Of a stretch of 64,000 nucleotides of DNA, positions 10,518 through 22,294 are shown one piece after another. This DNA comes from Candolleomyces eurysporus (Eukaryota > Basidiomycota > Agaricomycetes > Agaricales > Psathyrellaceae): contig JANBPK010001204.1 of NCBI GenBank assembly GCA_027579435.1, positions 1 through 64,000 on the forward strand. The letters run 5' to 3'. The position numbers and the translations under genes are program-made. How positions within the stretch are numbered: the stretch's first letter is position 1; each line of letters starts with the position of its first letter. The notes under the pieces were generated by a model. It ran no database searches and had not been told where the DNA came from. It saw nothing but the letters and a program-made list of their open reading frames with translations.

Positions 10518-12107
10518 ATGTCTACTGAAACCGCTTCTCCCAGTCAAGCTTACTCTGATGCGCTGAAGGTTCTTGAGAGATACAAAACCGAAGGCGTGAC
10601 CCGAGAGGAATCCGATGAATTCCTCCAGGCTGCAATCGACGAGCTGGACAACGACTCCGATAACAAGTATGCCGAGAACGTTGCCCAGGTTGGAAAATGG
10701 GCGATCCAGGTTGATGAAGCCTTTAACCGTGTTACTCGTGGCCTCTCCGACTTGGTCGGTAAATTCGGTAGCGACTTCCCTCCCCTCAATGACTACCTCA
10801 ACGAATGGAAGGGATACGACCAGGCTAGTCGTTTGAGTGCCGTTGTTTTACGATTATACTCATCGTACTTTAGCGATGGGTTACACACCTCAACCTCTCG
10901 CGAGATGTGGCGTCCGAGCACGTCGCAGTTTTGAAAAGTAGGTCCCACCTTCATCTCATCTACACGCCAGAGACTAAGAATAATACCTCCTTACAGGATT
11001 CGACCAGGTCTACATTGACATGGTATTGTCGATCCAAACTGAACAAGACCGCAAGGACGTTATCCTTGAGCTCGAGTATTTTATCGTTGGTATATTCCCC
11101 TTGAACAGCTCCTTCATTTCTAACCTCGGGGTCACTAGAACGAAGATCATGACCGGTCCACGGAGATGTCTCAAGGGTTCATGAACCTCAAGCGGGATGT
11201 CGAGGATTTTGTCATCAGGTTTGATGCCTATATCGAGACAACGAGTACCGAACTTCAACAGCAAGCCGTGGAGTTGCAGCAAGTGATTGAGCAGATCAAG
11301 ATAGCAATTCAAAGGTGGGTTCCCATTCCTTTCGACTTGGCGAATAGTGTCAACTCATTATCCTGCAGCCTGGATGAACAGGTACGCTTGCGCTTTTCCG
11401 CTCTATCGAGTTGCCTCTAAAACGTAAAAAGATTGTAGACGCTGCCATCGCACTCTTAGCTACTGCTGCTGCCGCAGAAACGATCGTTGGGGTACGTTTC
11501 CTTTGTCAAGTCACCCTGTTATCGTATAACTTTGACAAATTACCCTAGCTCATCGGATTGGCTGTTGCCGGAACCGTTCTCTTGGTTCTGATCGGCGAAC
11601 GTGTCGGTAAGCCTAACCATTTTTTGTCCCTGGACTATCGTCCTGACTCTGTCATAGCGAAGACCATAGAGCTTTCCGATAGGCAGGGCGAACTTGCCGA
11701 AGTCAATAAGAAGCAGGAAGGATTAGCAAAGATCAAGACCGAATTCGACGGCTTAAGGCCCGACATCTACTTGATCTGTGACAAACTGGTCTTATTTGCG
11801 GAGATATGGTCCTCTGTAAGCCCTACTGTGATTCGATGACACCCTCGATGCTCGACTGACCAATCTCCAACAGGTTCGAAACCAGAGTGTGCAGTTTCAA
11901 AAGTCGCTGCAAGGTGGGATCGACGCAACCACGAACATGGTTAGTGAACACTTCCGAAATAGGCACATGAACGTGCTGACCAAATCTGATCGTCAATAGA
12001 GGTTCAAGAAGGAGCTTGAACTGGCTCGGAAACTTTGCACGCCTCTCGTCGACGGCCTCGAAAAATACGCGACTCAGCTGGTGAACCGCCCTTCAAGGTC
12101 GGCCTGA
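10518..12107 (+). CDS. Helical protein with central hydrophobic hairpin, paralogue A (candidate alpha-pore-forming type)
   Basis: 365 residues from ten exons: 10518-10823, 10874-10937, 10997-11085, 11139-11314, 11369-11381, 11432-11491, 11549-11606, 11658-11815, 11874-11939, 12000-12107. No signal peptide is seen. Residues 1-210 are amphipathic helices and coiled coil. Residues about 217-253 are two hydrophobic segments in a row, the second reading LIGLAVAGTVLLVLIGERV. A second charged coiled coil follows, with the family motif LRPDIYLICDKL and the ending LEKYATQL. Long helices around a hydrophobic hairpin is the layout of ClyA/HBL/Nhe-type alpha-helical pore formers; this assignment is inference from architecture, not from a motif match. 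Intron 1 needs a GC donor (CAG|gctagt) to keep the frame that matches the paralogues. Exon 5 is only 13 nt. Confidence 0.78.
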
Positions 12108-12386
12108 AGCAAAGGTTGATTCGACGAATTTGCGACGAATCAATTGTACCATTCCTGTATACTAGCTATTCCATCGTCTGTGTATTCTCAAATCTTCGAA
12201 TGTATCTGGTTGGATTCATTATCTAGTCCGAACCTTGCATTTAAAATCCGAGTACTGTTTGTAGGTCTCGATGTCACCATTTTCCGAGCAAGAAATAGCG
12301 AATCACAGAGACATTTCATTCTTCGAAAGTAATATACAACATTTCCAAGTCACTCAGCGTAATTACGGAAATAATTTCGCCCGAGC

Positions 12387-13251
12387 TCACTCAAGCTTGG
12401 TCGCGTAGGAGTTCAACGCCGCTCGAACCTGCTGGACACCCTGCTGGACTGCAGGAAGGTTTTCCTTGAGTTTCTGGCAACATCACAGAGGTGAGCTCAG
12501 TCATTCTTTCCGACGAATACAAAGTCCATCTACCTTGAGGCCATTACGCCAGTCATTGCCTTGCAAGCTCTCGACAACATGGTTGCTCTCTTTGTCAGCC
12601 TGGACGAACGGTCGTTTTAGCGTGAGGTCAAACTACCAACGGAATGTAAGCCTACCAGGCCTTCAATCTCTTCGAACGCACTCTTGGGGCCAGGGGTGCT
12701 GCTCAATTGGTATTTCTGGGACGGATGCTCGGCCTGTTTCGATGATAGATATGTCAGGAAATTGTATGAATGACTTCGGACGAAGAACCTTGACCTGTAA
12801 GAAGCTTTGGAACTCTTTGACAAGGTCCTGGGCATCGCCCTCGGTCTCAACGTCGTTGATCATGGACAGGAAAACCTGATTGAAACCTTTGAGAAATTTT
12901 CAGCGATCAAGTCTTGGACAAACTACAAAAGCTTTACGTTGGAGCCAGCCAGAGAGAGAGGACGCAGCATCACGGGACAATTGCAATCCTTTGGTCCAGT
13001 TCTGACGATCTAGAATTAACAAAACATATCCAGACAATTGCGATGAGAATATTCCATACATCCTTGAATTGAGCTGTAGTAGTTGCCAGCTGGGTGACAA
13101 GCGAGAAATGGGCAGAGTATTTGGAGGCGAGGTCTTTGGCCTCCCGGGCGGCGCGATCGACGCCCTTGTCGATGGTGATGCCCTCTGAAGAAAGGGTGTT
13201 CACGTTGCTGACGTATTGTCCAGGGTTGACCCAGGGAGAGGTGTAAGACAT
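12387..13251 (-). CDS. Short helical paralogue B, lacking the hydrophobic hairpin
   Basis: 192 residues from six exons: 13251-13060, 13001-12938, 12886-12795, 12733-12656, 12599-12534, 12473-12387. It is a paralogue of A, C and D. Exon 2 has the same 64-nt length and phase, and exon 3 carries the family block RFNQVFLSMINDVETEGDAQ (compare GFDQVYIDM in A and GYDEVFLSM in D). Exon 5 is 66 nt like exon 9 of A and C, and the end LNSYATKLE matches their KYAT ending. The exons that encode the hydrophobic hairpin and the second long helix are absent. No membrane segment remains, so it may act as a soluble partner or modulator of the full-length forms (inference). It diverges from paralogue C. Confidence 0.75.
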
Positions 13252-13758
13252 GTTGTTGAGTGGGGAAGAAAGAGTAGGTTAGGATGATGTATTTAGAGAG
13301 TTAAGTTCAAGTTTTTATAGGATCTTCTGGAGTGCAAGATGCGAACCAGCTCGAACGACTTGGTTGCAAAACAGAACGCGAACCCGACGCACAGGACTGG
13401 ATGGCGCAAAGTATATTTTTTTGTCACAGACGTCAATCTGTCCTGCAGAAATACGGAAGGTACAGTTAAAGCCCACGAGATGGGTATCATAATACCGGTT
13501 GCCACTTCGGGACTTCGGGACTTTCAACTCGGAGTAGAAAGAAATTCACACTGCAAACCATAGCTTTCCATGTTGACCATCTTTTAACTATTTTGAAGCG
13601 TATGCGGCACAGCTGGGTCGTAGAAACAGCATGTCGACCGATTCACAAAAATAAATGGATTTAGTACCATCATCTTGGCTGAAGACTTATAAAAGCCGAT
13701 CCTGAACTTCTAGTTTTCATCAAGTTTCTTCGCATTCGTATTATCGCATCCATTCAAC
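13252..13758. promoter_or_regulatory. Shared divergent promoter of helical paralogues B and C
   Basis: 507 bp between two outward-facing paralogues. TATA boxes lie on both sides: minus strand at 13319-13312 (68 bp from the B start) and plus strand at 13688-13695 (71 bp from the C start). This arrangement would allow joint control of the hairpin-less and hairpin-bearing forms. Confidence 0.6.
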
Positions 13759-15301
13759 ATGCCTACCGACCAGGAGAAGATCGCATTCGCCAACGCCGTC
13801 ATCGAACAACTCGATGATGATGAAATGGTCAAGAAATTCCAGGAGAACGTGCAGCAGGTTGGGGTGTGGGCCAACCAAATCGACGCTTCCTTCGACAAGG
13901 TCACTCGAAAGTTCACCGAAATGGTCGACAAGTACGGTAAAGACTTTCCGGGATTTAGCGACTACAAGAACGAATGGGTTGGTTATTACCAGGTAATATT
14001 GGCTCCATCCTCAGTTTTCTGAAGGGCTCTAACTCCTTGTGCTTTCCAGCGCTGGGTCAAGCTGCTTTCCCTCTCTCGTGACGTCGCGTCCGAGCATATT
14101 ACGATCCTGAGGCGTGAGCACCGTTCTTCCTCTTGTTTTCTGGCATATTGCTGATTTTTGGAATAGGCTTCGACCAGGTCTTCCTCGACATGGTCGAGAG
14201 TATTGTGACTGACCAAGATCGCAAGGACGTCATCGTCGAGCTTCAGCAATTCATCGTAAGTCACCCCTTTTTCTTATGCCATGGCCTGCGTCTCTAACGC
14301 TTTTACTTGAAGGACGAGAAACACGATAAGTCTACCGAGATGTCCTCGGGCTTCCTCACGCTCAAACGCGACATTGCGGACGACTTTGTGCCCCGATTGG
14401 ACCAATGGATAAAGGACAAGGGCATTCAGCTCGAGAACGAGGCCAAGGCACTCAAGCTCGAGATCGACGGTCTCCAAGGAGAAATTGAAGTGTATGTCTC
14501 TTTCTTTTACATATTGTTATCTGTTATCCATCAACCTAACCAATAAATATTTCACTTGCCCAGTCTTGATAAAAAGGTTTCTCGTTTCCACTTCAAGGCG
14601 GGATCGCGTAACTAACTACTGTCCTACTATCAGATCAAGGACGCGACCACGGCGCTGGCGGCGTGTGGTGGCTGCCTCTGCGTATGTGCAATTTGACCTT
14701 GTTACTTTCCATCATGTGCGCTAAATGGACGTTGTTCCTTGTTTTGCAGGTCATCGGCGTTGTCGTTGCCGGCTCCGTTCTCGCTTCCTACAAGTCGGAG
14801 CGAAATGGTGGGTCCCAGAATCCTTGCCTTGTTTCTCTGAAGCGCTAACAATCTACCAGACAAGGCCAAGAAGCTGCAAGAGAAGCAGAATGCCCTCGCC
14901 GAGGTCAACCGTAAGCAGCAAGCCTTGGCCAACCTCCAGAGCGATTTCGATGGCGTGAAGCCGGACATTGCCTTGATCTGCGAGAAGCTTGTCCTATTCG
15001 CTGAGATCTGGTCTTCCGTACGTTTTCGGGTCTATCTCACCATTTCTTTGGCTTCTCACTCCGGTTCTATAACTGCAGGTCCGTAGCCAGACGGTTCAGT
15101 TCCAAGAGCATCTCAAGGGAGGCATGGACGCCGTTACCAATCTCGTAAATCGACATATGCTATTTCATTTAAGAAAACTACTAATATCTGCGATCACAGC
15201 GCTTCAAGAAGGAAGTTCGCCTTGCCAGGGCGGTGTGCGGACCTCTTGAAGCCGGATTGGCTAAATACGCCACCGAATTGGAGAACCGCAAGCCTAAATA
15301 G
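13759..15301 (+). CDS. Helical protein with central hydrophobic hairpin, paralogue C
   Basis: 336 residues from ten exons: 13759-13992, 14050-14113, 14167-14255, 14313-14491, 14564-14576, 14634-14681, 14750-14807, 14860-15017, 15079-15144, 15200-15301. Intron positions and phases match paralogue A one for one, including the 13-nt exon 5 and exons of 64, 89, 58, 158 and 66 nt. The central hydrophobic part (about residues 196-224) is split over exons 6 and 7, with VIGVVVAGSVLASYKSER at its end. The second coiled coil carries VKPDIALICEKL, and the protein ends LAKYATELENRKPK. There is no signal peptide. Function is inferred only from layout (ClyA/HBL-like alpha-helical pore formers). It could also be a structural coiled-coil membrane protein. 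Confidence 0.8.
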
Positions 15302-16937
15302 GTCTACTCCAAGTCATATCTATGACTGTAAATGACTTGAATTGTCGTTCGTTACAATCATGTACTTCTATCGCGTCTGTTAAATATACTTGGTGCCTCG
15401 AATAATGGATTACAGCTCTTGAAGACTTGAAGACCGACGGAAGCGCTCGTGAACTTTGCCGGTTGTTTGGACTAAACGCCTATGCTAAACATTCGACGCT
15501 GCAACTACCTTGCGTGGCTTCTTGAGTTTACACACTCTAGATCTACCACGCGGACGTTCATCACCACTTCCTGAATTCTCTGCAGACATGCACAAGCTCC
15601 AACGCACTTCTCATTTTGCGGGTTTGGCCTTGCTCGTGACTTCCAAGGGGTCTTTACGTGTTCCTTGACGTGGACGGAGTGCGAGTTTGAGCGTACCCTG
15701 TCGCAAAAAGGACTGCTGCTGTACCCTCGAAGGGAAGGGAGAATACTCGACAGGGCTCCATTGAACCTTTCATCGATTCATTCATTGGTTGGGTCCTAAA
15801 CTCCACTGGGGAGTGGGATGAGGAATCATGGCATTATGGAGCCTGGACTACCTTCGATACCCAACTTCGCGCTATTACACTCTAGATTACCCTCCATCAC
15901 AAGAATGAAGTAGGACTTCGTGGGCGTCATGGGGCCCTTGGTCAATTGTTCTCGTCCCCAGCACTCCAGATCGGGACTAGGCTCTAGACTCACCCCGTCT
16001 TCGTTGTCTTTCCATCTGTCGCCTCCTTGTTCTCAGACGTCAACGTTCATTTCCGTTCAGCAACATGTGTAGACGTATCTTCGATGGAGAACTTCTACTC
16101 GGCAGTCTCTAAGTCCCGACCTATGATACAGGAATTCGACCCTGCGGTTTCTGTCCAGCTTTGGACCGAAGGAATCGGAGGAACTCAGGCCACTCGACAG
16201 TATTTCTTACAATTTCTTTCTCTCGGCGGGCTAACGTAGCTTTGAACTAGTATTGGAAGTAATCGCCGACCCCGAGTACCTGACTTGCTGTTTCAAATTC
16301 CATCGACTGTGATTGTAGATGCCTACCAGCTTCGGGTCCCGCTTAACCCGCCTTGGCCACGGGTCCTTTAGGCTGCTAATTGCTTCTACGAATTAGCTTG
16401 TCCTTTCTTTGGAGCATATTGCCTGCCGCCTATTTTGGTGGGTGAATTGCCACTGTTGAGGTCGGCGCTCAGCTCCAATATCAATGGTGCTTCTTTCAGG
16501 GGGTTTCCAGCTTTTTTGACTTGTCCATTCATTTGAGCTCTCCCAGACGCCGAGTCTCTCGGAGCAACTTGAGCCTTCGTCCGGAACTAGTGTGTCGAAT
16601 GAAGAGTGTAAGTTGTATAGCTTCCAAGTCGAGTCTCTTGCGTAGATGAAGAGCTCCTCGTCGCATGGGATATTGTTCGTCATCCTGGGGGCCGTATCTT
16701 TGCCGAAGTCAGTCTGTAACCCTTGATTTCACTCTGCGACTCGATTCACGAAGTTGAAGCGGTAGAGTCGAACCGGATTTGCGAACTAGGTTCATCTTAG
16801 GACTTGCACAACGACACTCCCTAAGTGCTCTCTTGCACGGGTTTCTATAAAAGCGGGCGGTGCTCGAACGTGAACTTCAACACAACAATCCCCCACTTCT
16901 TAGTTGCCTCATTGCATAACTCTCTCAATTGTTCAAC
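15302..16937. other. 1.6 kb intergenic inside the helical-protein cluster
   Basis: No gene could be supported. Two open frames (plus 16027-16239, minus 16683-16393) lack family signals or convincing introns. The TATA box of paralogue D (TATAAAAG) is at 16846-16853, 92 bp before its ATG. Confidence 0.5.
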
Positions 16938-18352
16938 ATGTCTTCTAATGCTGGTGCAATCGTTCTCACCGCTGACGAGAAGAAGGAGTTCGCCAAGGCC
17001 GCCATCGAAGCCTTGAACGATCCCCAGAATCTCGCTCAGTTCGAGAAGGATATCGAAAACATTGGCAATTCCGCTGTCCAAATCGACCAGGCCTTCGACC
17101 GCGTCAGTCGCGGTTTCAAGGCCATGGTTGAAAACCACGGAAGCGACTTCCCCGAAGTCGCTGGCTACAGGAAGGAATGGGACGGCTACAAAGTGGTAGG
17201 TGCTGTTGTCACACCGCCTCAGGCTGCAGGCTAACTGACTATCTTTCCAGCGCTGGGTTCGGTACCTCTGGCAATCTCGAGATGTCGCCTCTGAGATGAC
17301 TGCCGTACTTAGGCGTACGTATTGAGGCACACGACCGAGATCGCAACTGAGTATTTTCTGCACCTTCAGGCTACGATGAAGTCTTCCTTTCCATGATCGA
17401 TGATATCAAGACCGAGTCCGACCTCAGGGACTGCGTCAAAGAGTTTGTCGCCTTCAGTGTAAGTGCACTTTCTTTGCATTCTTGAGGCTTTGTTTGACTC
17501 GCAATGCAGGAAGAGGAGCACACCACTTCTAAGACCATGGCGAACAACTTCCGTACTCTGGAGTCCGATGTTAGGGGCTTCGGGGAGAGGTTCTCTACCT
17601 ACTTGGCAGCCAAGAAGGTCGAACTCGAGCAACAAGCTACGGCCTTGAAGGTTGAAATTGACGAAATTCAGAAAGCTATTGAAGGGTAGGTGCTTTTTCA
17701 TTTGGAGTTGTCCGGTTATGGCGCTGACCACAATACACTTAATAGCTGGAACTTGAAGATCATCGGTGCTCTTTTGTCTCTAGGTGCAGGGCTCGCTGCT
17801 GGGGTATGGTCTAGGTCTTTTTTTTCCCTCGGAAACACGTAGCTGAAAGAGTCGCTAGCTCTGGACGTTGGCCGTTACTGGCATCTCCCTGGCCTACTTT
17901 ATCGCTGAGCGCATCAGTGAGTATTTTCTCTTCCTCACCGGCTATCACAGGTGCTGACACTCTCCTGCAGGGGCTGAAATCGAACTCAGGAAGAAGCAGG
18001 GTGAGCTTGACGAAGTCAACCGCAAGCAACGCGAGCTGGCTGAGCTCAAGTCGCGCTACGATGGTCTCAAGCCCGACATCGCGCTCATTGCTGAGAAGCT
18101 CGTCGTTTTCGGCAACATCTGGGACTCTGTCAGCACCCAAATTAAGGAGTTTGGTGCCATCTTGGAGACTGGCTTGGACTCGCTCAACAACGAGGTAAAC
18201 TACCCCACATTCGGTCGTTTTGACGAGACTAACTGGGGATGCAGGAATTCCGCTTGCAGGTTACCTTGGCCAGGAAGACTTGCGTTCCTCTCCGCAACGG
18301 TCTTGCCAAATACGCCGTCAACCTCGAGCACTCGTCCCTCCCCAAGCAGTGA
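16938..18352 (+). CDS. Helical protein with central hydrophobic hairpin, paralogue D
   Basis: 344 residues from eight exons: 16938-17195, 17251-17314, 17370-17458, 17510-17685, 17746-17803, 17859-17916, 17971-18194, 18245-18352. It keeps the family exon sizes of 64, 89 and 58 nt. Two introns present in A and C are missing here: the one after the 13-nt exon and the one splitting the second helix. The hydrophobic hairpin (about residues 200-232) is IIGALLSLGAGLAAG followed by TLAVTGISLAYFIAERI. The second helix has LKPDIALIAEKL, and the end is LAKYAVNLEHSSLPKQ. No signal peptide is present. It lies 164 bp upstream of the ETF-QO gene on the same strand. Function as for A and C. Confidence 0.8.
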
Positions 18353-18516
18353 ATGCAGATATAATTCGGACTTGTATACAATATGTTGTAACGGTAGCTG
18401 GAATTCGAGAAATGTGATTGGTCGTCATGAATTAAGCTCCGTGGATCATGTGCACGTGAAAAGGAATACTTTAAGTAATAGCCAGCATTTGCTTTGATCT
18501 CTCCCCGCTGTTCCTT

Positions 18517-20719
18517 ATGCTTCGCTCAAGAGCCTCTCTCCTCCCCACACGACATATCCTAAGCAGGTCGTTGAGGTCCTCAGCAGTCCGCCTCAGCCAG
18601 CCATTCGACCCCAAGGCTATCGAACGAGCAGAGGATGAGGTTGACGTCTGCATCGTTGGAGGCGGCCCAGCAGGCTTGAGTGCGGCCATCCGTTTGAAGC
18701 AGCTCGAGAGGGAAAAGGGCAACGAGATTCGTGTAGTGGTCCTCGAGAAGGGGTCGGAAATAGGTCCTGTGCTTCCGGTGCATACGCTGTTCGTCTGCTC
18801 ATCGTTTCCTAGGCTCCCATATCCTGTCCGGCGCTGTTGTGGAGCCCCGAGCCCTCAACGAGCTTTTACCTGAATGGCAGTCGATGGACGACCACCCACT
18901 CACACAACCAGCAACATCGTCGAACATGCTCTTTCTTACCCAGAATCGGGCGCTTCCAATCCCCCATCCTCCGCAAATGAGCAACAAGGGCAACTACATC
19001 GTCTCGCTCTCTCAATTCACGCGTTGGCTCGCCGGGATCGCGGAAAACGAATACGGTGTTGAAATATATCCTGGATTCGCAGGTGCCCAACTACTCCTCA
19101 GCGACACCCCCGATTCCAAAGACCCATGGGGAAACCCTGTCCGTAGCGTTCGTGGTGTTATCACCAACGAAGTCGGCTTGACCAAGGATTTCCGGATGAA
19201 GTCTTCTTTTGAACCCGGAATGGCCTTCCGCTCAAAGGTCACCCTATTGGCCGAGGGTGCACATGGCTCCCTGTCTAAACAGGCAATCCAGACCTACGAC
19301 CTTCGAAGAGAAGCCGAACCACAGACATACGCCATCGGTCTCAAGGAAGTTTGGCGCGTAGATCCCTCTCAATACAAGGCCGGTACTGTCCAGCACATTT
19401 TGGGCTGGCCTTTGGACTATCAAACCTACGGCGGTGCCTGGGTCTACCACATGGACGAAGGCCTTGTCAGCCTGGGTCTCGTTATTGCTCTCGACTACAA
19501 GAATCCCTGGCTCAGCCCGTATCGCGAGCTGCAGCGGATGAAGCACCATCCTTTCTTCAGAACCCTTTTGAAGGACGGCGAACGGGTGGGCTATGGTGCT
19601 CGGGCGTTAACGGAAGGCGGTTTCCAATCACTTCCCAAGCTTGCTTTCCCCGGTGGCGCTCTGCTCGGCTGCTCCGCAGGTGTCGTTAATATCGCGAAGA
19701 TTAAAGGTACACATAATGCCATGAAGACCGGTATGTTAGCTGCAGAGGCAGCCTGGGACGCAGTCCACAACCAAGCCTCAGAAGGTGAGGAGGCTGCTCC
19801 GGCAGATATGTCGAGCTATGACGCAGCGTTCCACCGCTCGTGGGTACGCGATGATCTGTACGAAGTCCGGAACTTGCGGCCTTCCTTCGGGACGAAGCTT
19901 GGTGTTTGGGGTGGTATGCTCTACTCTGGGATCGACTCCCTCTTCCTCAAGGGAAGAGTCCCATGGACGTTCAAACATCACCGACCCGAACATGGGCCAG
20001 TCAAAGTGGTAAGGCTTTCCGTGGATCGATGAATTCCCAGGTTTTGAAGGATCTGTACCAGGACAACACGTCGTCGCTAGACTCTTCGTTCACGGAAAAG
20101 GCCAGCAAACACTCACCAATCGAATACCCCCCATTCGAAGCTCCACTATCGACTGACCTCATGACGAGCGTGACGCTGACCGGAACGAATCATGCTGAAG
20201 ACCAACCGGTGCATCTTCGTGTCATCAAGACCAAGGACTATATCAAACAGCTCGACGGTCTCAAGAATCCTGCAGCAGGAGCTGGCATTGGCGCTGTCAA
20301 AGCAGAGGCAGAAATTGACGCGGTGTCACAGGAAGACGTGGATGCAGAGCGGGAGCGACGTATTGAGCATGTGAAAGTCAATGTCGGCGAGTACGCAGGA
20401 CTTCTTGGCCGGGCGTGCCCGGCTGGGGTGTATGAGTACGTTGACGTCGAAGGTGAAAACAAAGGGGAGGACTCTTGGGAGGGGAAGAAATTGGTTATCA
20501 ATTCGCAGGTAGGTATCATACGTTTAGCCTCTTCCTTGTTGCGATGCTCATCAACCGGCCCTAGAATTGCATTCATTGCAAGCTGTGCGATATCAAGGTG
20601 CCTACGCAAGATATTACCTGGACTGTGCCGGAGGGAAGCGGTGGTCCCAAATACAGTACGTTCTCGATAGCGTCTTGAAGCCATCTCCATTTTCTAACGC
20701 TTTCTCAGCTGTGACCTAG
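18517..20719 (+). CDS. CIR2: Electron transfer flavoprotein-ubiquinone oxidoreductase (ETF-QO)
   Basis: Mitochondrial inner-membrane flavoprotein that passes electrons from ETF to ubiquinone during fatty-acid and amino-acid oxidation. Exons: 18517-18763, 18813-20005, 20050-20508, 20565-20655, 20709-20719, giving 666 residues. A basic, Ser/Arg-rich mitochondrial presequence precedes the FAD-binding motif [20 protein letters not shown]. Family blocks follow: [61 protein letters not shown] and [14 protein letters not shown]. The C-terminal 4Fe-4S cysteines are in [10 protein letters not shown] and [11 protein letters not shown]. Intron 3 (20006-20049) is only 44 bp, and the last exon is 11 nt. 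Confidence 0.95.
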
Positions 20720-20957
20720 CCTATGCATTATGCATAATGGTTTATTGGAATTGTATCGTAGATCGTAGTCATAGAATTAGAGATATCCATATTATCCTGA
20801 GGGGGTAAGTACTTGTGGTGGTAGCCGAGAGTGAGCAAGGTTGGTATGGTATCGTAAGGAACGATAGATAAAATGGTTCAGTCAAAATCCTGGCACTATG
20901 CAAATGGTATTGTAAAAAGCAAAGGGACTCTATAACAGCATACCGGGCATTAAAAAG

Positions 20958-22294
20958 TCATGAAAGCCACGATGACGCCATTTCCCAGAGTTTGAAGAAA
21001 CCGTAGAGACAACCTCCCGAGATGATGGGTAATGTCAGATTGTCGTCGAGCGATCCCAAGTCTATCAAATCGTTTCAGTGGCTGACTCGATAAAGAAGGG
21101 AGATCACGTACCCAAAGCTTCCGCAACACCAGATACCAGGCCAGCGACAATTCCAATCAAGGCCAAACCTAGAGCTCCACCGCCACCAGAATTCCTAACA
21201 CCCCCTTCCCAAGTCCAAGTTGCATCCTGGCCGCCAAATCGACGAGTGCCCAAAACTCCCCAAAATCCGACAGCAACCGCAGCGCCGGTCACCGATGCAG
21301 CAATGAAGCCTGCGACGGATTTTCGAGGGGCCAGAGGGAGTCCGAACAAACGCGGAGGCAGCTTCGGCGTTAGCCGACCGTACATCCGTCCAAACGTGGA
21401 AGCTGTGGTGTCGGCCCACGAGAGACTATGAAAGAATTAGCATGTGAATCGCAGAAGCAAGATTGGAACAAATCGAAGGCTTACATCAAAACAGACACAG
21501 TGGCCACGTCAATGGGGTAACACGAAAGCACGAAATTGACCCCGAGGATATACCACACAACCCCGTTCACCTTATCCTGTTGAGTCGTCAGGTGCTGGGA
21601 ACTATATTAGGACAACTCTGAGACGTACCCTTTCACTCTCGCGCATTAAGAAACCCAACAGCTTTTCGTACAGTGCAGCGAACCTTCGGGACCGGAACCG
21701 CAGCATGTCTGCAGGGTAGATGATGCACAAAGCTGACCACAGGGCAAGCACGACTTTTCGGGCGTCGCCTTCGCCAAGATAAAGGTACAATGTTAGGAAA
21801 CCTGATTCCACTTTAGCGAACACTAGTCTTTCTTTGGGAACCCAGACGGACGCACCTATCGAGCTGTGGAGCAGCTTGCGAGGGATCTCGTAGTCAACAG
21901 GAGTAGGGATCGGCTTCGCTACGCCATTCGTGTGGCCATTGACAGGGGCAGAAATTGACGACCTGCGTGTCGAGCTCCCCGAGACGACCGATGACTCCAC
22001 CTCTGCCTGCTCGTGGTCACCATCCTCGCTCTCCTCGTATGCCGTGTCCATGTCACGCACTTCCAGGTGCCCCAGGCCTTCGAGTTGACGGATGACCTTG
22101 CGGGTGATGTCTTGAACCCCCTTGCTGCTTTCCGAGGACAACGGGGATGGAGTGAAGGTGATTATTGGGGACGGTGATCTCTTGCTCGAGGTCGTTGACC
22201 GTGATAACGATGGAGAACGAGCTAAGCGTCGTTTGACGGCGCTCGACTCGTGTGATGGAGAAGTGGCAGTGTCTGACTGGGCTGAACGAGTCAT
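20958..22294 (-). CDS. DGK1: CTP-dependent diacylglycerol kinase-like ER membrane protein
   Basis: Dgk1 makes phosphatidate from diacylglycerol with CTP in the ER/nuclear membrane, opposing the Pah1 phosphatase. Exons: 22294-21629, 21576-21485, 21425-21112, 21061-20958, giving 391 residues. The N-terminal 110 residues are Ser-rich and disordered. The conserved core starts at YEIPRKLLHSSIG and includes a hydrophobic run with PADMLRFRSRRFAALYEKLL. Further blocks are NGVVWYILGVNFVLSCYP, LSWADTTASTFGRMYGRLTP and LAPRKSVAGFIAASVTGAAV, then the ending NLTLPIISGGCLYGFFKLWE. These match the Dgk1/dolichol-kinase-like family. The ATG at 22294 is the first in frame; the longer frame begins with GTG. Confidence 0.88.

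Noticed and set aside
16027..16239. Small plus-strand frame between paralogues C and D.
   Set aside because: No similarity to the paralogues, no joinable exons, no upstream TATA box.
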